The translations under genes and the position numbers were made by a program. This document shows, piece by piece, positions 21,328 through 31,679 of a stretch of 64,000 nt of DNA. Every line of letters starts with the position of its first letter. The stretch's first letter is position 1. Location of the stretch: the NCBI GenBank assembly GCA_020631735.1, contig CM036221.1:14675381-14739380 (forward strand), given 5' to 3'. The notes beneath the pieces were generated by a model. It saw only the letters and a list, made by a program, of their open reading frames with translations. It was not told where the DNA came from and ran no database searches. This stretch comes from Saccharum officinarum. Lineage: Eukaryota > Streptophyta > Magnoliopsida > Poales > Poaceae.

Positions 21328-22348
21328 GTATCATTCAATTCAAACCTCCCCCTCTTTCCTCCAGCTCCTATTTACTGGGTATTCATTATATTATGTGTTC
21401 AACAGCGAGGGCTCAATGTGCGTGTTTAGGATGCCTGATTTGAACTAGAGGCTCTATATGTTCATTTGGATTTTAGAGTCATCGGAGCATTGCACATATA
21501 TAATTATAGTTACTTGAGCCTCTGATAGGCGAGGAAGGGTGAAGTAACTAGGCATACTGATACTGATGCGGGTTGGAAATTGATTCTGCCATGTTGTTTC
21601 ATGCAAAAGGGGTGTTGATAATTGATATGAGAGTGTGCTCTTCAAGGGCTTCACTTTAGTGTGTTATGTGTTTTGTGCTGCATCACATGGGTTGGTTCAA
21701 ACTGCATTATGTCTTTGAATGGCGTGACAGAATTATCAACTGTAAACTTCCCTGAAAATTTCTAGGTTTAGATACGTTCAAAAAAAATTCTAGGTTTAGA
21801 GGCTAGAGCATGTTCTTTTTATAGTGTATAGTCTACACCCTGTCATTATTGACTTTGTGGTGAAAAATGTGAGCTCAACTACAAGAGTGCCTGTTTTCCA
21901 CCACAAAGCATCTGGATGCATGTTGGTTGAGAAGTTGTGGGGTTAGCAATTAAATTGTTGGATAAATGAATTTCTCAACTTTACCAGGGCTAAGCAAAAT
22001 AACTCTTCTTACTGTCAATGTCACATGTACTTGTGTCATTGTGTGATTTCCAGTTTGTTTGCCTATAGTCTTGCATTGTGCTCCAGACTTATCATTTGCT
22101 ATGGTATTAAGTTGTTTCCTGACAGAATCATTTTTCTCCTATGCTGATGGGTTGTTTTTTATTTTCACCATGGACAACGAACATCGAATGTTTATTATCC
22201 TTGATGGCATTGAAGACAGAGGTAATCTTTGCATATCTTTGTGAGTGTTGGTAATTCATTGTCTTTTTGCATGATGATTGACTGAATTATGTACTTTTTC
22301 CAGAGGTAATCTATTCATATTGTCATGCATGTTTGACAAAGTGGCAGA

Positions 22349-22434
<86 letters not shown>

Positions 22435-22856
22435 TCATGGAAAAGCTGTTTCAATAATTAACGTTGTTGATCAGCGAGGTTAATATTTAGAGTTTCATTG
22501 AAATTATATTATACAGAATATGCACAACTGCTAACTTTGTTTCAATGACTTTCTTTTAGGGAGGATTGAGACTTCTAGCTCTTTGTTGCTGTTCCGTGGA
22601 GCTTGGAGCGATCCTCTGCTTCTCCTGTGGAGCTTGGAGCTGGGAGCTTGGAGCTTGCACTGTCCTCGACTCGTCACTTTGCAGGACAGCGAGGTGAGGC
22701 ATAAAACACCCCTCTTTTTCGTATCATGCATGTTTGTAGATCATGTAACCTAGTTAGGCGTCTCCCATTTGAAAGAGATACAATTGGAAATATGCAGCTC
22801 TTTGCATATCGATAACCGTATTTGTTTCGAATTGTCCACGTTTTTTGGACAGCCCT
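21328..22856. other. CACTA internal non-coding region, possibly captured intron
   Basis: The sequence following the NF-YB exon is intron-like and AT/T-rich. It includes a micro-insertion (21,773-21,787) and a TA microsatellite at 22,352-22,431. No further NF-YB exon is recognised. Confidence 0.5.
22352..22431. repeat. (TA)n microsatellite
   Basis: About 40 uninterrupted TA units. Confidence 0.97.
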
Positions 22857-23049
22857 AGGATGCGTAGATGGGGTTAGTCTCCGTGGTCTACTCCGTTCCA
22901 AGGCAGAGTTTCGGCAACATCTCCCTGTTGTTCTCCGGATACACAATCTCCCTACCGGGACGTGTATTTGGAGAGCAGCGGGGAGGTGCTGCCGAAATTC
23001 TGTCTCGGATCGGAGTAGACCATGGAGACTAATCCCAGCTACGCATCCT
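22857..23049. repeat. Inverted repeat, two 89-nt arms with a 15-nt loop
   Basis: The arm 22,857-22,945 is complementary to 22,961-23,049. By hand I count 15 mismatches in 89, of which 13 are transitions (many allow G:U pairing in RNA). It lies 160 bp upstream of the TNP2-like start and so could form a hairpin in the leader transcript. Confidence 0.85.
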
Positions 23050-23130
23050 CGGGTGGGATTAGGACCTATCCTGACCCTATTAGATGGTAGGAACATCGTG
23101 TACATGCAATTGATTCTTAATGTCTCGGTG

Positions 23131-23135
<5 letters not shown>

Positions 23136-23205
<70 letters not shown>
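23136..23205. repeat. (TA)n microsatellite before the transposase start
   Basis: About 35 TA units, ending six bases before the ATG at 23,211. Confidence 0.95.
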
Positions 23206-23209
<4 letters not shown>

Positions 23210-23210
23210 G

Positions 23211-26200
23211 ATGGATGACCGTGAGTGGATGTACACGGGACGCCCAAGTCAGCGTGCTTTCACTGCTGAATGGATTGAGAAGACGAAGGCTTTCATAGAT
23301 AGAGCATTTGCCCTAGTTCCAGGAGCGTTAGCCATTTGGTGTCCGTGCAGTAGATGTGCAAACAGGCGTCGGCAACCAAAGGATGTCATGTCTACTCATC
23401 TTTGCAAGAATGGGTTCACGACATATTATACCCGGTGGATCTACCACAGTGAAGCCGATCGGATGAGAGAGGAGGTCATGAGAGCACGTGTCGAAGATTT
23501 CGATGCTGATGCCGATGTAGGTGACTGGCTAAATGACTTTCACGAAGCACACGTAGGTGAAGAAGGTGGGGAGGAGGAGCCAGAGGCAACCGCAAAGGCG
23601 TATTATGACATTTTGTCTTCGGCACAGAAACCCCTTCACGGCCACACAAAGGTTTCTCAACTGGATGCCATTGGACGGGTAATGGCCTTAAAGGCCCAGT
23701 TTAGCATGAGTCGAGATTGTTACGATGCTACGTTGGCAGTTATTGGTAGCTTGCTTCCAGAAGCTCACATTTTGCCAAAGAGCATGTACGAGTCACAGAA
23801 ACTCCTTTGTGCACTCAAGATGCCATATGAGCAGATACATGTTTGTCCGAAGGGGTGCATCCTATTTAGGAAAGAACACGAGAAAGCAAAGTACTGTCCA
23901 AAGTGTCAATCCTCTAGGTACCTAGAGGTAGAGTCTGGTGATGGTCAGAAGAGGCAGCTTGAGATCCCCATGAAGATCCTACATTACCTTCCAGTCTTAC
24001 TGAGGATCCAACGGCTATACATGACCGAGGAAACCGCGAAATAGATGATGTGGCACAAAAATGACACTCGATACAGTCCTGAGAAGAGGGTACATCCATC
24101 GGATGGTGAAGCATGGACCCACTTTGATGGGATTCATCGTGAGAAAGCTCTTGAGGCTCGTAATGTACGTGTTGCGTTGGCAACAGATGGGTTCAATCCT
24201 TATGGATTGATGGCTGCCCCATACATTTGTTGGCCAATCTTCGTTATCCCCCTCAAACTCCCCCTCGGTGTCGTCTTTCGACGACACAACATATTCTTGT
24301 CTTTGATAATTCCTGGACACCCGGGGAGTAAGATGGGTGTGTTCATGGAGCCTCTAATTGATGAGCTGGTCCGTGCTTGGGAGGAAGGGGTGTTGACATA
24401 TGACCGAGCTACGAAGAGGAACTTCAGAATGCATGTCTGGTACCACTACTCCCTGCATGACTTCTTGGCGTATGGGATATTCTGCGCCTGGTGTGTTCAC
24501 GGGAGGTTCCCATGCCCATTATGCAAATCTGTGGAGTTCATTTGGTTGAAGAAGGGTGGCAAGTATTCTTCGTTCGACAGACATCAACAATTCCTCCCTG
24601 TTGAGCATGCATTCAGACGAGACATCAAGAACTTTACGAAAGGTGTCGTAGTAACAGACCCTCCACCACAGATCATGACTGGTGCCGAGGTTCGTGCTCA
24701 GATAGATGCTCTCGTCATCAACCCACAAGGCGATGGTTTTATGGGATATGGTCGTCAACATATGTGGACTCATAAGTCAGGCTTGGAGAGGCTCCCCTAT
24801 TATGATGACCTCCTTCTTCCACATAACATTGATGTGATGCACACTGAAAAGAATGTGGCCGAGGCACTTTGGGGAACACTCATGGACACTGAAAAGTCAA
24901 AGGACAACGTTAAGGCTAGAGTGGACCTAGCAACGTTATGCGATAGACCAAAGCTAGAAATGAAGCCTCCTAGACGCGGCAAGACATGGAGCAAGCCTAA
25001 AGCCGATTTCGTCTTGACCAGGCCCCAAAGGAGGCAAGTACTTGAATGGATGCAAACGTTGATGTTCCCTGATGGGTATGCAGCAAATCTGAGGAGGGGA
25101 GTGAACTTATCTACTCTGCGAGTCAAAGGGATGAAGAGCCATGACTTCCACATATGGATTGAGCGGCTTCTTCCGGCGATGGTTCGTGTCTATGTCCCTG
25201 AGCATGTCTGGCTAGTGCTGGCAGAGTTGAGCTATTTCTTCCGCCAGCTTTGTGCCAAGGAGTTGTCTCAAAAAGTGGTTGAGGACTTGGAAAGAATGGC
25301 GTCGGTGCTTCTCTGTAAGTTAGAGAAGATATTTCCACCCGACTTCTTTGTTTCGATGCAGCATTTGATCTTGCACCTCCCGTATGAGGCACGAATGGGG
25401 GGGCCCAGGCAGGGCCGTTGGTGCTATCCAATCGAGAGATGACTAAAGGTTGTTCGAAGTAAATGTAAGAATAAAGGCAAAATTGAGGCTTCCGTTGCAG
25501 AGGCATATATTCTGGAGGAGGTGTCAAACTTCACAACAATGTACTATAGTGACAACCTTCCCAGCATGCATAATCCACCCCCTCGATACAATGCTGCCGA
25601 AAATGAATCGAACCTCAGCCTTTTCCGAGGGCAGCTCGGAAGTGCAAGTGATTGGAAACCCAATACATTGAGACATGAAGAGTGGCGCACTATCATGCAC
25701 TATGTGTTGACCAACCTTCCCAAAGTGGAGCCGTACATGCAGTAAGTTCACAACGAACTTGTTGAATACACTGTCACTATTTGGTATCCAACTCTCTTGT
25801 TTCTCATTGTTATAGGGAATTTCTTGATCACTACTGGCGTCTATCAAGGGAACCTACCCCGCAGGAATGTGATACCCTTCTTAAATAGGGTGCGGGAAAT
25901 GGAATGCCTGATTTCATTTCTTGGTTCGCACAGAAGGTATTGTCCAACCCTGCTCGTACTTAGTTTGACATCACAAGATGCTCGTACTTAGTTTAATGAT
26001 ATATCCTGCTTGAGCTTGCAGGGCCAAACCGATGAGTCTATGGATCCCGAGTTAGCACAGGTGTCTAGTGGCTTTCTATATAGGGTCAGGTCATTTGCTG
26101 CTTATGACGTGAATGGATATCGCTTTCACACGACAGCACATGAGGAAAGTCAGCCCAATCGAAGAACCACGAATACCGGAGTTCTTACGCCCGGCACTGA

Positions 26201-26816
26201 TGGGGCCGATTATTATGGGAGAATCGAAGAAATCTTCGAAGTCAAATTTCGTGGTTCCAAACCCCTTAAGCCTATCATATTCAAATGTCATTGGTTTGAT
26301 CCTGCAGTAACGAGACGTACCCCTAATCTTGGGCTGGTCAAAATTCGTCAGGATTTCGTCTATCCAGGGGAAGATGTCTATGTTGTTGCTCAATAGGCGA
26401 CACAAGTTTATTATCTGCCATACGTGTGCCCAAACGATGACCGTCTTAAGGGTTGGTATATTGTACAGAGGACATCGCCACATGGTAGACTAACTCTCCC
26501 AAATGATCAGGATTACAACTTAGACCCAAACACATATGACGGGGAGTTCTATCAAGAGGAGGGGCTAGAAGGGAGTTTTGAGATAGACTTAACCGGTGCG
26601 ATCGAAATGGAAGTAGATAATGAAAGGGTTGATGAAGAGGACGATGGAGATGAGGTGGAAAATGTGCAAGACTTAGAATTACTTGAGCGAGTGCGTATAG
26701 GCAACGCCGATGATGACAACATTGGTCTTTCGGATAGTGTTGATTATTTCGACATGTGTGATAGTGATGATGAGAGTTATGATCCGGCTAATCCCGATCA
26801 TGATGCCTATTTCTAA
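23211..26816 (+). pseudogene. TNP2-like CACTA transposase (Transposase_21 family), with stops
   Basis: Exons are about 23,211-25,741, 25,816-25,936 and 26,022-26,816, with GT-AG introns. It begins MDDREWMYTGRPSQRAFTAE, the transposase-associated N-terminal domain, with a W.PC..C.N cysteine motif. The Transposase_21 core follows (KGCILFRKEHEKAKYCPKC, then RYSPEKRVHPSDGEAW, then FHIWIERLLP). A DUF4218-like part then contains LILHLPYEARMGGP, RWCYPIER, NKGKIEASVAEAYILEEV and NLPSMHNPPPRYN, with an acidic C-terminus. In-frame stops lie at 24,042 (TAG after ETAK), 25,440 (TGA), 25,886 (TAG) and 26,394 (TAG after VVAQ); at least three fit CAG to TAG. There is no large deletion, so this is a nearly full-length but silent copy. 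The enzyme would cut the CACTA ends. Confidence 0.93.
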
Positions 26817-28840
26817 TACAAGTAATACTGTTGTTTTCTAATTATGTTTCGTTTATTTTGCATTTCTTTTTCAGGTTGTCCTGTTTATATGTGCTTATTG
26901 GTTTACTCTTTTTAATTGCAGGTGATTGACAAAATATGGTGGGCGGTATGAGGTCCCTCGGGTCGTTTTACCGGAGCTCGGCGTCTGCTCCAGCTGAGGA
27001 GCCACCACGGAGGCGCAGGGGTCGGCCGAGAGGCCAGGGTCACCAGGCGCGTGCAGTGACTCGGCCACCGTCGCCTGTACCTCCCTCGCCTCAGGAGGAG
27101 GCGGAGGAGGAGCAGCACGAGCACGAGGAGCATGAGGAGGAGTAGGCCGAGCAGGAGGAGGGCGAGCACGAGGAGCAGGAGGACGAGCACGAGGAGCCCT
27201 CGGTGGGGGGTTCCTCTTCCTCTGCTTCGAAGATCTGGTTGCGAGGCCCTTCACGCCTCCCGGAGCGGCCTATACCTTTCACGAAACGGCTAGTGATTCA
27301 CCCCAATGGGCCAAGGTAAGTGTCTTAAGATGTTATCACTACTTCATTTGATATGTTTAACATGGCAAAATACAAACTAATATTTTTTCCTTAATCACTT
27401 GGACAGGGGATGGAAGGTTGTGGCTGCAGGTGATCACAAACGCCATCCCGGTGGAATCCTAGGTCTTCTGTGTAGGGAACACTTCCCCGGCCTGGTGGAT
27501 TGGGCAGGAGGGGTGGAGCCGGCCTACACGTTCGAGCACTATGCCTCTGCCCCCGATGCATGAGATCAAGAAGGCAGGAAATTCGACAACAAGGCGCAGC
27601 GGGTTGTGAAAGAGCTGTGGGTAAGCCTTCCCCGCACTATCTTGCTCAATACATCGCATTCCTATCACATCCTTGAAATAATGACTACATGCATAATGTT
27701 TATATGCAGGATTTCTACAGACGTGATGAGGGATACGAGGAGAGGGCCGAGAGGCATGCTCACAAAGCCTGCTACAAGCTCATGAAGGACATGCACTACG
27801 AGGCACGTGTCCTGGCTGTACAGCAATAGAAAGCTATCTTCGAGGAAGTGAAGATCGACAAAGACCTCGCAAGAACCTTGATGCTGACCAGAGAGCAATA
27901 CATGCTGGTAAATACTATTTCTTCCTGAGATTAAGTACACTTACGGCGATCTTCTTATATGACAAATGCTTGTTGATGTGTAGGTGCCTCCAAATTGGGT
28001 GGCCGGTAAAGGCGATTGCTGGAGGAGGATGGTGGACAAGTGGTGCTCCCCGGAGTGGTCGGAGACACACGCCGCTTGCTGGGAGCGGCGTTTGATGATG
28101 ATAGGTGCACCACACCATCAGGGGAACCTTACCCTTGCCGAGTACGCGGAGAGATGGGTACGTGACTTCATTTATGTATTCTAACGCTTGCTTCTGCATA
28201 GTTTCTAATGATCTCACTGTTTGTTTCATAGTCGACATCACATGGTGGCGCACCTTGCTCCCAGGTGAAGGCATGGGCTATGGCCCACAAGGGCAAGGCG
28301 ACGTCCGCCGTCGACTTCAACCCGGAGGACCCCCTCTCGGCGTACAACAATCCCTCCATCCACAGCCGTCTCACCGAGTACACAACGGCAGCCAAGTCGG
28401 TCCATGGGCCGGAGTACGATCCGAGCAACCAGGATTTCGAAGGGGACCTTGTCATGAGGGTGGGCGGAGGCAAGAAGCATGGCAGGTACTGGCTTGGTGA
28501 CAACGTTGTCGACACGGCCACAACTCCCACTCTCTCCCAGATCCGAGCAAGCGACACGGGCCAGAGGCCGCCCATACGCCCACGGCCGACCAGTACACAG
28601 CACGCCATGCAGACTTTGCAGGTTATTACTCTTTTATTCATCGTTCATTGTTTCTTACATACCTTTGATTTCCATTGTAACATTGGGGTGAAATTTTGTA
28701 GGCCGAGCTAGAAGAAGAGAGGAGGCAGAGAATAGCGTTGGAGGCGAAGATTGATGCTGATCGGCAGAGGCAGGAGCAGATGTTTCTGTGGATGCAAAAT
28801 CTAGGCACGAAGATGGGTGAACCTCTGCCACAAATGCTAT

Positions 28841-29038
28841 TCCACACACACACCAGCACACACACTCAGCACACCAGCACACACACAGCACACTCTCTCT
28901 CTCTCTCACACACACACACACCAGCACACACACTCACTCTCACACACACCAGCACACACACTCTCTCTCACACACACCAGCGCGCGCGCGCGCGCACACA
29001 CACACACACACAGCAGCACACAACTCACTCACACACAC

Positions 29039-29116
<78 letters not shown>

Positions 29117-29203
29117 CAGCACACACTCACACCAGCACACACTCACTCACACACACACCAGCACACAAACACACTCGCACACCAGCACACACTCACATAA
29201 CTT
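28841..29203 (+). repeat. (CA)n compound microsatellite within TnpA-like exon
   Basis: About 360 bp of CA/CACT/CACCAGCACA repeats, with a pure CA run of about 70 bp at 29,041-29,113. Because it lacks stop codons in some frames it yields spurious Thr/His ORFs. Confidence 0.95.
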
Positions 29204-29335
29204 GCTTAATTTATGGCCGTTTTTAATCAGTCATGTATAGGATCTCACATTGATCAAGTTTATATTTATTGCTCATTAGTTTGTTATAAAGAAGTTTCAG
29301 CTAATAAAAAAACTTGTTTTCTTTGTGCAGGGTCA

Positions 29336-29703
29336 GCCAAAGGGTGCTAGTCCAGTTGGTCTAGCTCTCCTGAGGCACCCTCGAGGTCTGGGGTTCGAAC
29401 CCTGAGTAAGGCGAATTTCCGCCTCGAGGTAAAAAAATCCCCTCGCTGGCCCCGTGTGCCAAAGCACTAGCGGTGGCGGCCCGTTCCGGCCTGCGGCAAC
29501 GGTAACCAAGGCAACGGAGGCCCGGCCCTTTGGGCAACGGTGCCCCGGCCTTGGACCGGCCCAGGTAACGGTCCCCGCGGTGTCCGTCCCTAGTGTCGGG
29601 ACGGGGCCAGGGTTCGGGGGTTTTCTCGGCCAGGGGAACTGAGATCTTCTATCTTAGTAAATGCCGTGGGGGCGGTCTTACCCCCACCTGGCCGAGTTTT
29701 TTT
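29336..29703 (+). mobile_element. tRNA-derived SINE with poly(T) end (about 368 bp)
   Basis: A 14-bp target duplication TTTGTGCAGGGTCA lies at 29,322-29,335 and 29,704-29,717. The head has tRNA-like boxes, including GGTTCGAACCC at about 29,393. The body is GC-rich and the 3' end is a T run after GGCCGAG. It inserted at an intron/exon border, so the acceptor TTTGTGCAG is present on both sides. Confidence 0.85.
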
Positions 29704-30051
29704 TTTGTGCAGGGTCAATCGGCGGCATCAAACGATGTACCTCATGACCCACCGCAGCAATCGCCGGGGTCTAATCGGTGATCTGCTTCTTTTCATGATG
29801 AAAAACAGAAATTGGTGAACTGTTTGAATAAAATTGTATATCACAATGACTGCCAAATTGTTTTTTTCATCTAAGCTAGCTGCTGCTGCTAGCTGTGGCA
29901 CTTATGTTGTATTGTGGACATGGCATATGAGCCCAATTGTGGAACATTGTATGGCACTTATGATGTATGCGATATGTGGTGTGTGGTGATGATATATATA
30001 TGTGATATATGTGCTGTGTGATATATATGTGCAATGAAATATATCTGTGCT

Positions 30052-30056
<5 letters not shown>

Positions 30057-30147
<91 letters not shown>
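30057..30147. repeat. (TA)n(GT)n microsatellite
   Basis: About 20 TA units followed directly by about 25 GT units. The ORFs across it are spurious. Confidence 0.95.
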
Positions 30148-30149
<2 letters not shown>

Positions 30150-30189
30150 ATGTGAAATGTAACACAAAAACAAAAAAAAATCAAATTTG

Positions 30190-30690
30190 TGAGGCTTTGC
30201 CGAGTGCCAAGGCACATGCACTCGGCAAAGGCTGCATAGCTGGAAACCTGGGAATGTCACTTTGCCGAGTGTCTGGTGTTTAGACACTCGGCAAAACAAG
30301 GTTTTAAAAAATAAAAAATTTACTTCGTCGAGTGCTTGCCGAGGCGACACTCGGCAAAAATATTTTTTTAAAAAATAAAGAAAAGCACAATCACCGAGTG
30401 TTCTCTGATGTGGCACTCGGCAAACAAACAATTCGCCGAGTGTTCTCTGATGCTGCACTCGGCTTTATTTTTTCTCCGTTTCCCCTCCGTCACGGTTACT
30501 TTTTTTTTTGCTGAGGGCCAAGTTGCACACGTCAAACTCTTTGCCGAGTGCCCGAGAAAAGACACTCGGCAAAGCCGGCTTTGCCGACACATTTTTCGGC
30601 GAGTGGTTTTCGCCGAGTGTTACACTCGGCGACCGGTTCGCCGAGTGTTTTCTGGGTTTCGCCGAGTGCCTCAGGCACTCGGCTTTTACG
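30190..30690. repeat. CACTA right subterminal repeat array
   Basis: At least ten TTTGCCGAGTG or inverse units, often paired. Density increases towards the right tip. Confidence 0.88.
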
Positions 30691-30705
30691 CTATTTCCGG
30701 TTGTG

Positions 30706-30801
30706 GATAGAATACATAGCTTCGATGCAAGTGGTTTGTTTTTTTTATTTTAGCACGATAGAATACATAGCTTCGATGCAAGTGGTTTGTTTTTTTATAT
30801 T
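30706..30801. repeat. 51-bp tandem duplication next to the CACTA right end
   Basis: GATAGAATACATAGCTTCGA and the following bases occur at 30,706 and again at 30,757. The segment between the copies ends with a T run and TTTTAGCAC. Confidence 0.85.
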
Positions 30802-30854
30802 CCTCACAACCTGTTCGGGTTGTTAGTTTGACCAAGCTTGATGACATCTTGCAG

Positions 30855-31425
30855 ACTTGTTTTTTTTTGGGGGGGGGGCGGGGAGAGAGAATCCCCCACC
30901 TGATTTTCATCGAAATTGGCTCTCAAACAGTCATGTATGTTACAAACGAGGATCGGTTTAGTGGGGGGATGTGGGGAGAGAGAGAATCCCCCACCTGATT
31001 TTCATTGAAGTTGGCTCTCAAACAGCCATTTCTGTTACAAACGAGGATCGGTTTAAGGAAGCATTTTGGTTACAATATTTGACTGTGGTCTTACATTGCG
31101 CTAGCTAGTATTGTGCACCAGGCTGTGGCTATCAATTTGTCGTCCTTGGGTAGCCGAGCACCCCAGAGATAAGCTTCAGACTTGCATGCGGCCAAGGTTG
31201 CAATTAGCGACGTCCTATCTGAGCCAAAGACGATCCTCCTCTTCTAGATGTGCCAGCAGCAAAGCAAGAGGAAGGTCCCAAAGAATTTGCTTGGTATGTG
31301 ACTGGGCGGCTGAATGTCCTTCAAGGCCTGCACCGGCCAATCCTCCTCGATCGGGACTTGCAGCGCACTCCAAAATTGCTGGGCGTTTGGGCACGCGGTG
31401 CATGCCAAATCTTAAAAAGAAAAGT
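30855..31425 (-). mobile_element. L1-type LINE 3' end, different family
   Basis: The minus strand from about 31,410 reads CPNAQQFWSALQVPIEEDWP, then FFGTFLLLCCWHIWKRRIVF, then SEAYLWGARLPKDDK. This is the zinc-finger and terminal domain after the reverse transcriptase in grass LINEs. It runs to a poly(A) tail (T run at about 30,858). The 3' UTR holds a direct repeat: the GAGAGAATCCCCCACCTGAT block occurs at about 30,885 and 30,978. The 5' part is missing. Confidence 0.72.
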
Positions 31426-31679
31426 TCAAATGTACACTCTTTCTACCCCAAGTCTGCATTTTTTTTTCATTTGGTCAGCGCTTTGCATGCGTTTGTACTT
31501 TGGGCCTTTGGCAACGTGCGCTGGTCTTTGACAAGCTTATATATAATAAAGAAGCTTATGCCAGTTGATAATTTCTTGTGGCAATAGAAGTTTACATTTA
31601 CCGCTAATTATATACTTTTTATGATACAGAGATAAGTGTACATATCCATTATCCAGCATGCAACATTATAGCTACTTTG

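Larger units (their letters stand above)
26936..29780 (+). pseudogene. TnpA-like CACTA protein gene (Transposase_24/PF03004 type), broken
   Basis: Exons by splice signals are about 26,936-27,315, 27,407-27,620, 27,711-27,907, 27,984-28,157, 28,232-28,621, 28,702 to within the CA repeat, and a last exon from 29,713 to the TGA at 29,778. It encodes a Pro/Glu-rich N-terminus and WKVVAAGDHKRHPGG. The PF03004-like segment has W.SPEWSETHAACWERRL, then HHQGNLTLAEYAERW, and STSHGGAPCS across an intron. A coiled-coil stretch AELEEERRQRIALEAKIDAD follows. In-frame stops include 27,142 (TAG), one near 27,561 (TGA) and 27,827 (TAG, CAG to TAG). A CA microsatellite has grown in the exon after MGEPLPQM, and a SINE sits at the last splice acceptor. 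The protein would bind the TTTGCCGAGTG subterminal repeats; that role is inferred from the family. Confidence 0.82.
19170..30705 (+). mobile_element. CACTA (En/Spm) element, 11.5 kb, both genes decayed
   Basis: The left tip is CACTACCGGAAACAG, and the right tip read inward from 30,705 is CACAACCGGAAATAG. Subterminal arrays of TTTGCCGAGTG and its inverse occupy 19,188-19,580, 20,384-20,712 and 30,190-30,690. The flanking trinucleotides CGA and GAT do not match, so the duplication is decayed or the end was altered. Inside are a captured NF-YB exon, an inverted repeat, a TNP2-like transposase gene, a PF03004/TnpA-like gene, a SINE and several microsatellites. Confidence 0.92.

Noticed and set aside
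23136..23205. Possible CRISPR-like or tandem array signals at TA, CA and GT tracts.
   Set aside because: Simple microsatellites. There are no spacer-repeat units, and the window is a plant genome.
28738..29226. Thr/His-repeat ORF.
   Set aside because: Product of the CA microsatellite. Only the first part up to MGEPLPQM belongs to the TnpA-like exon.
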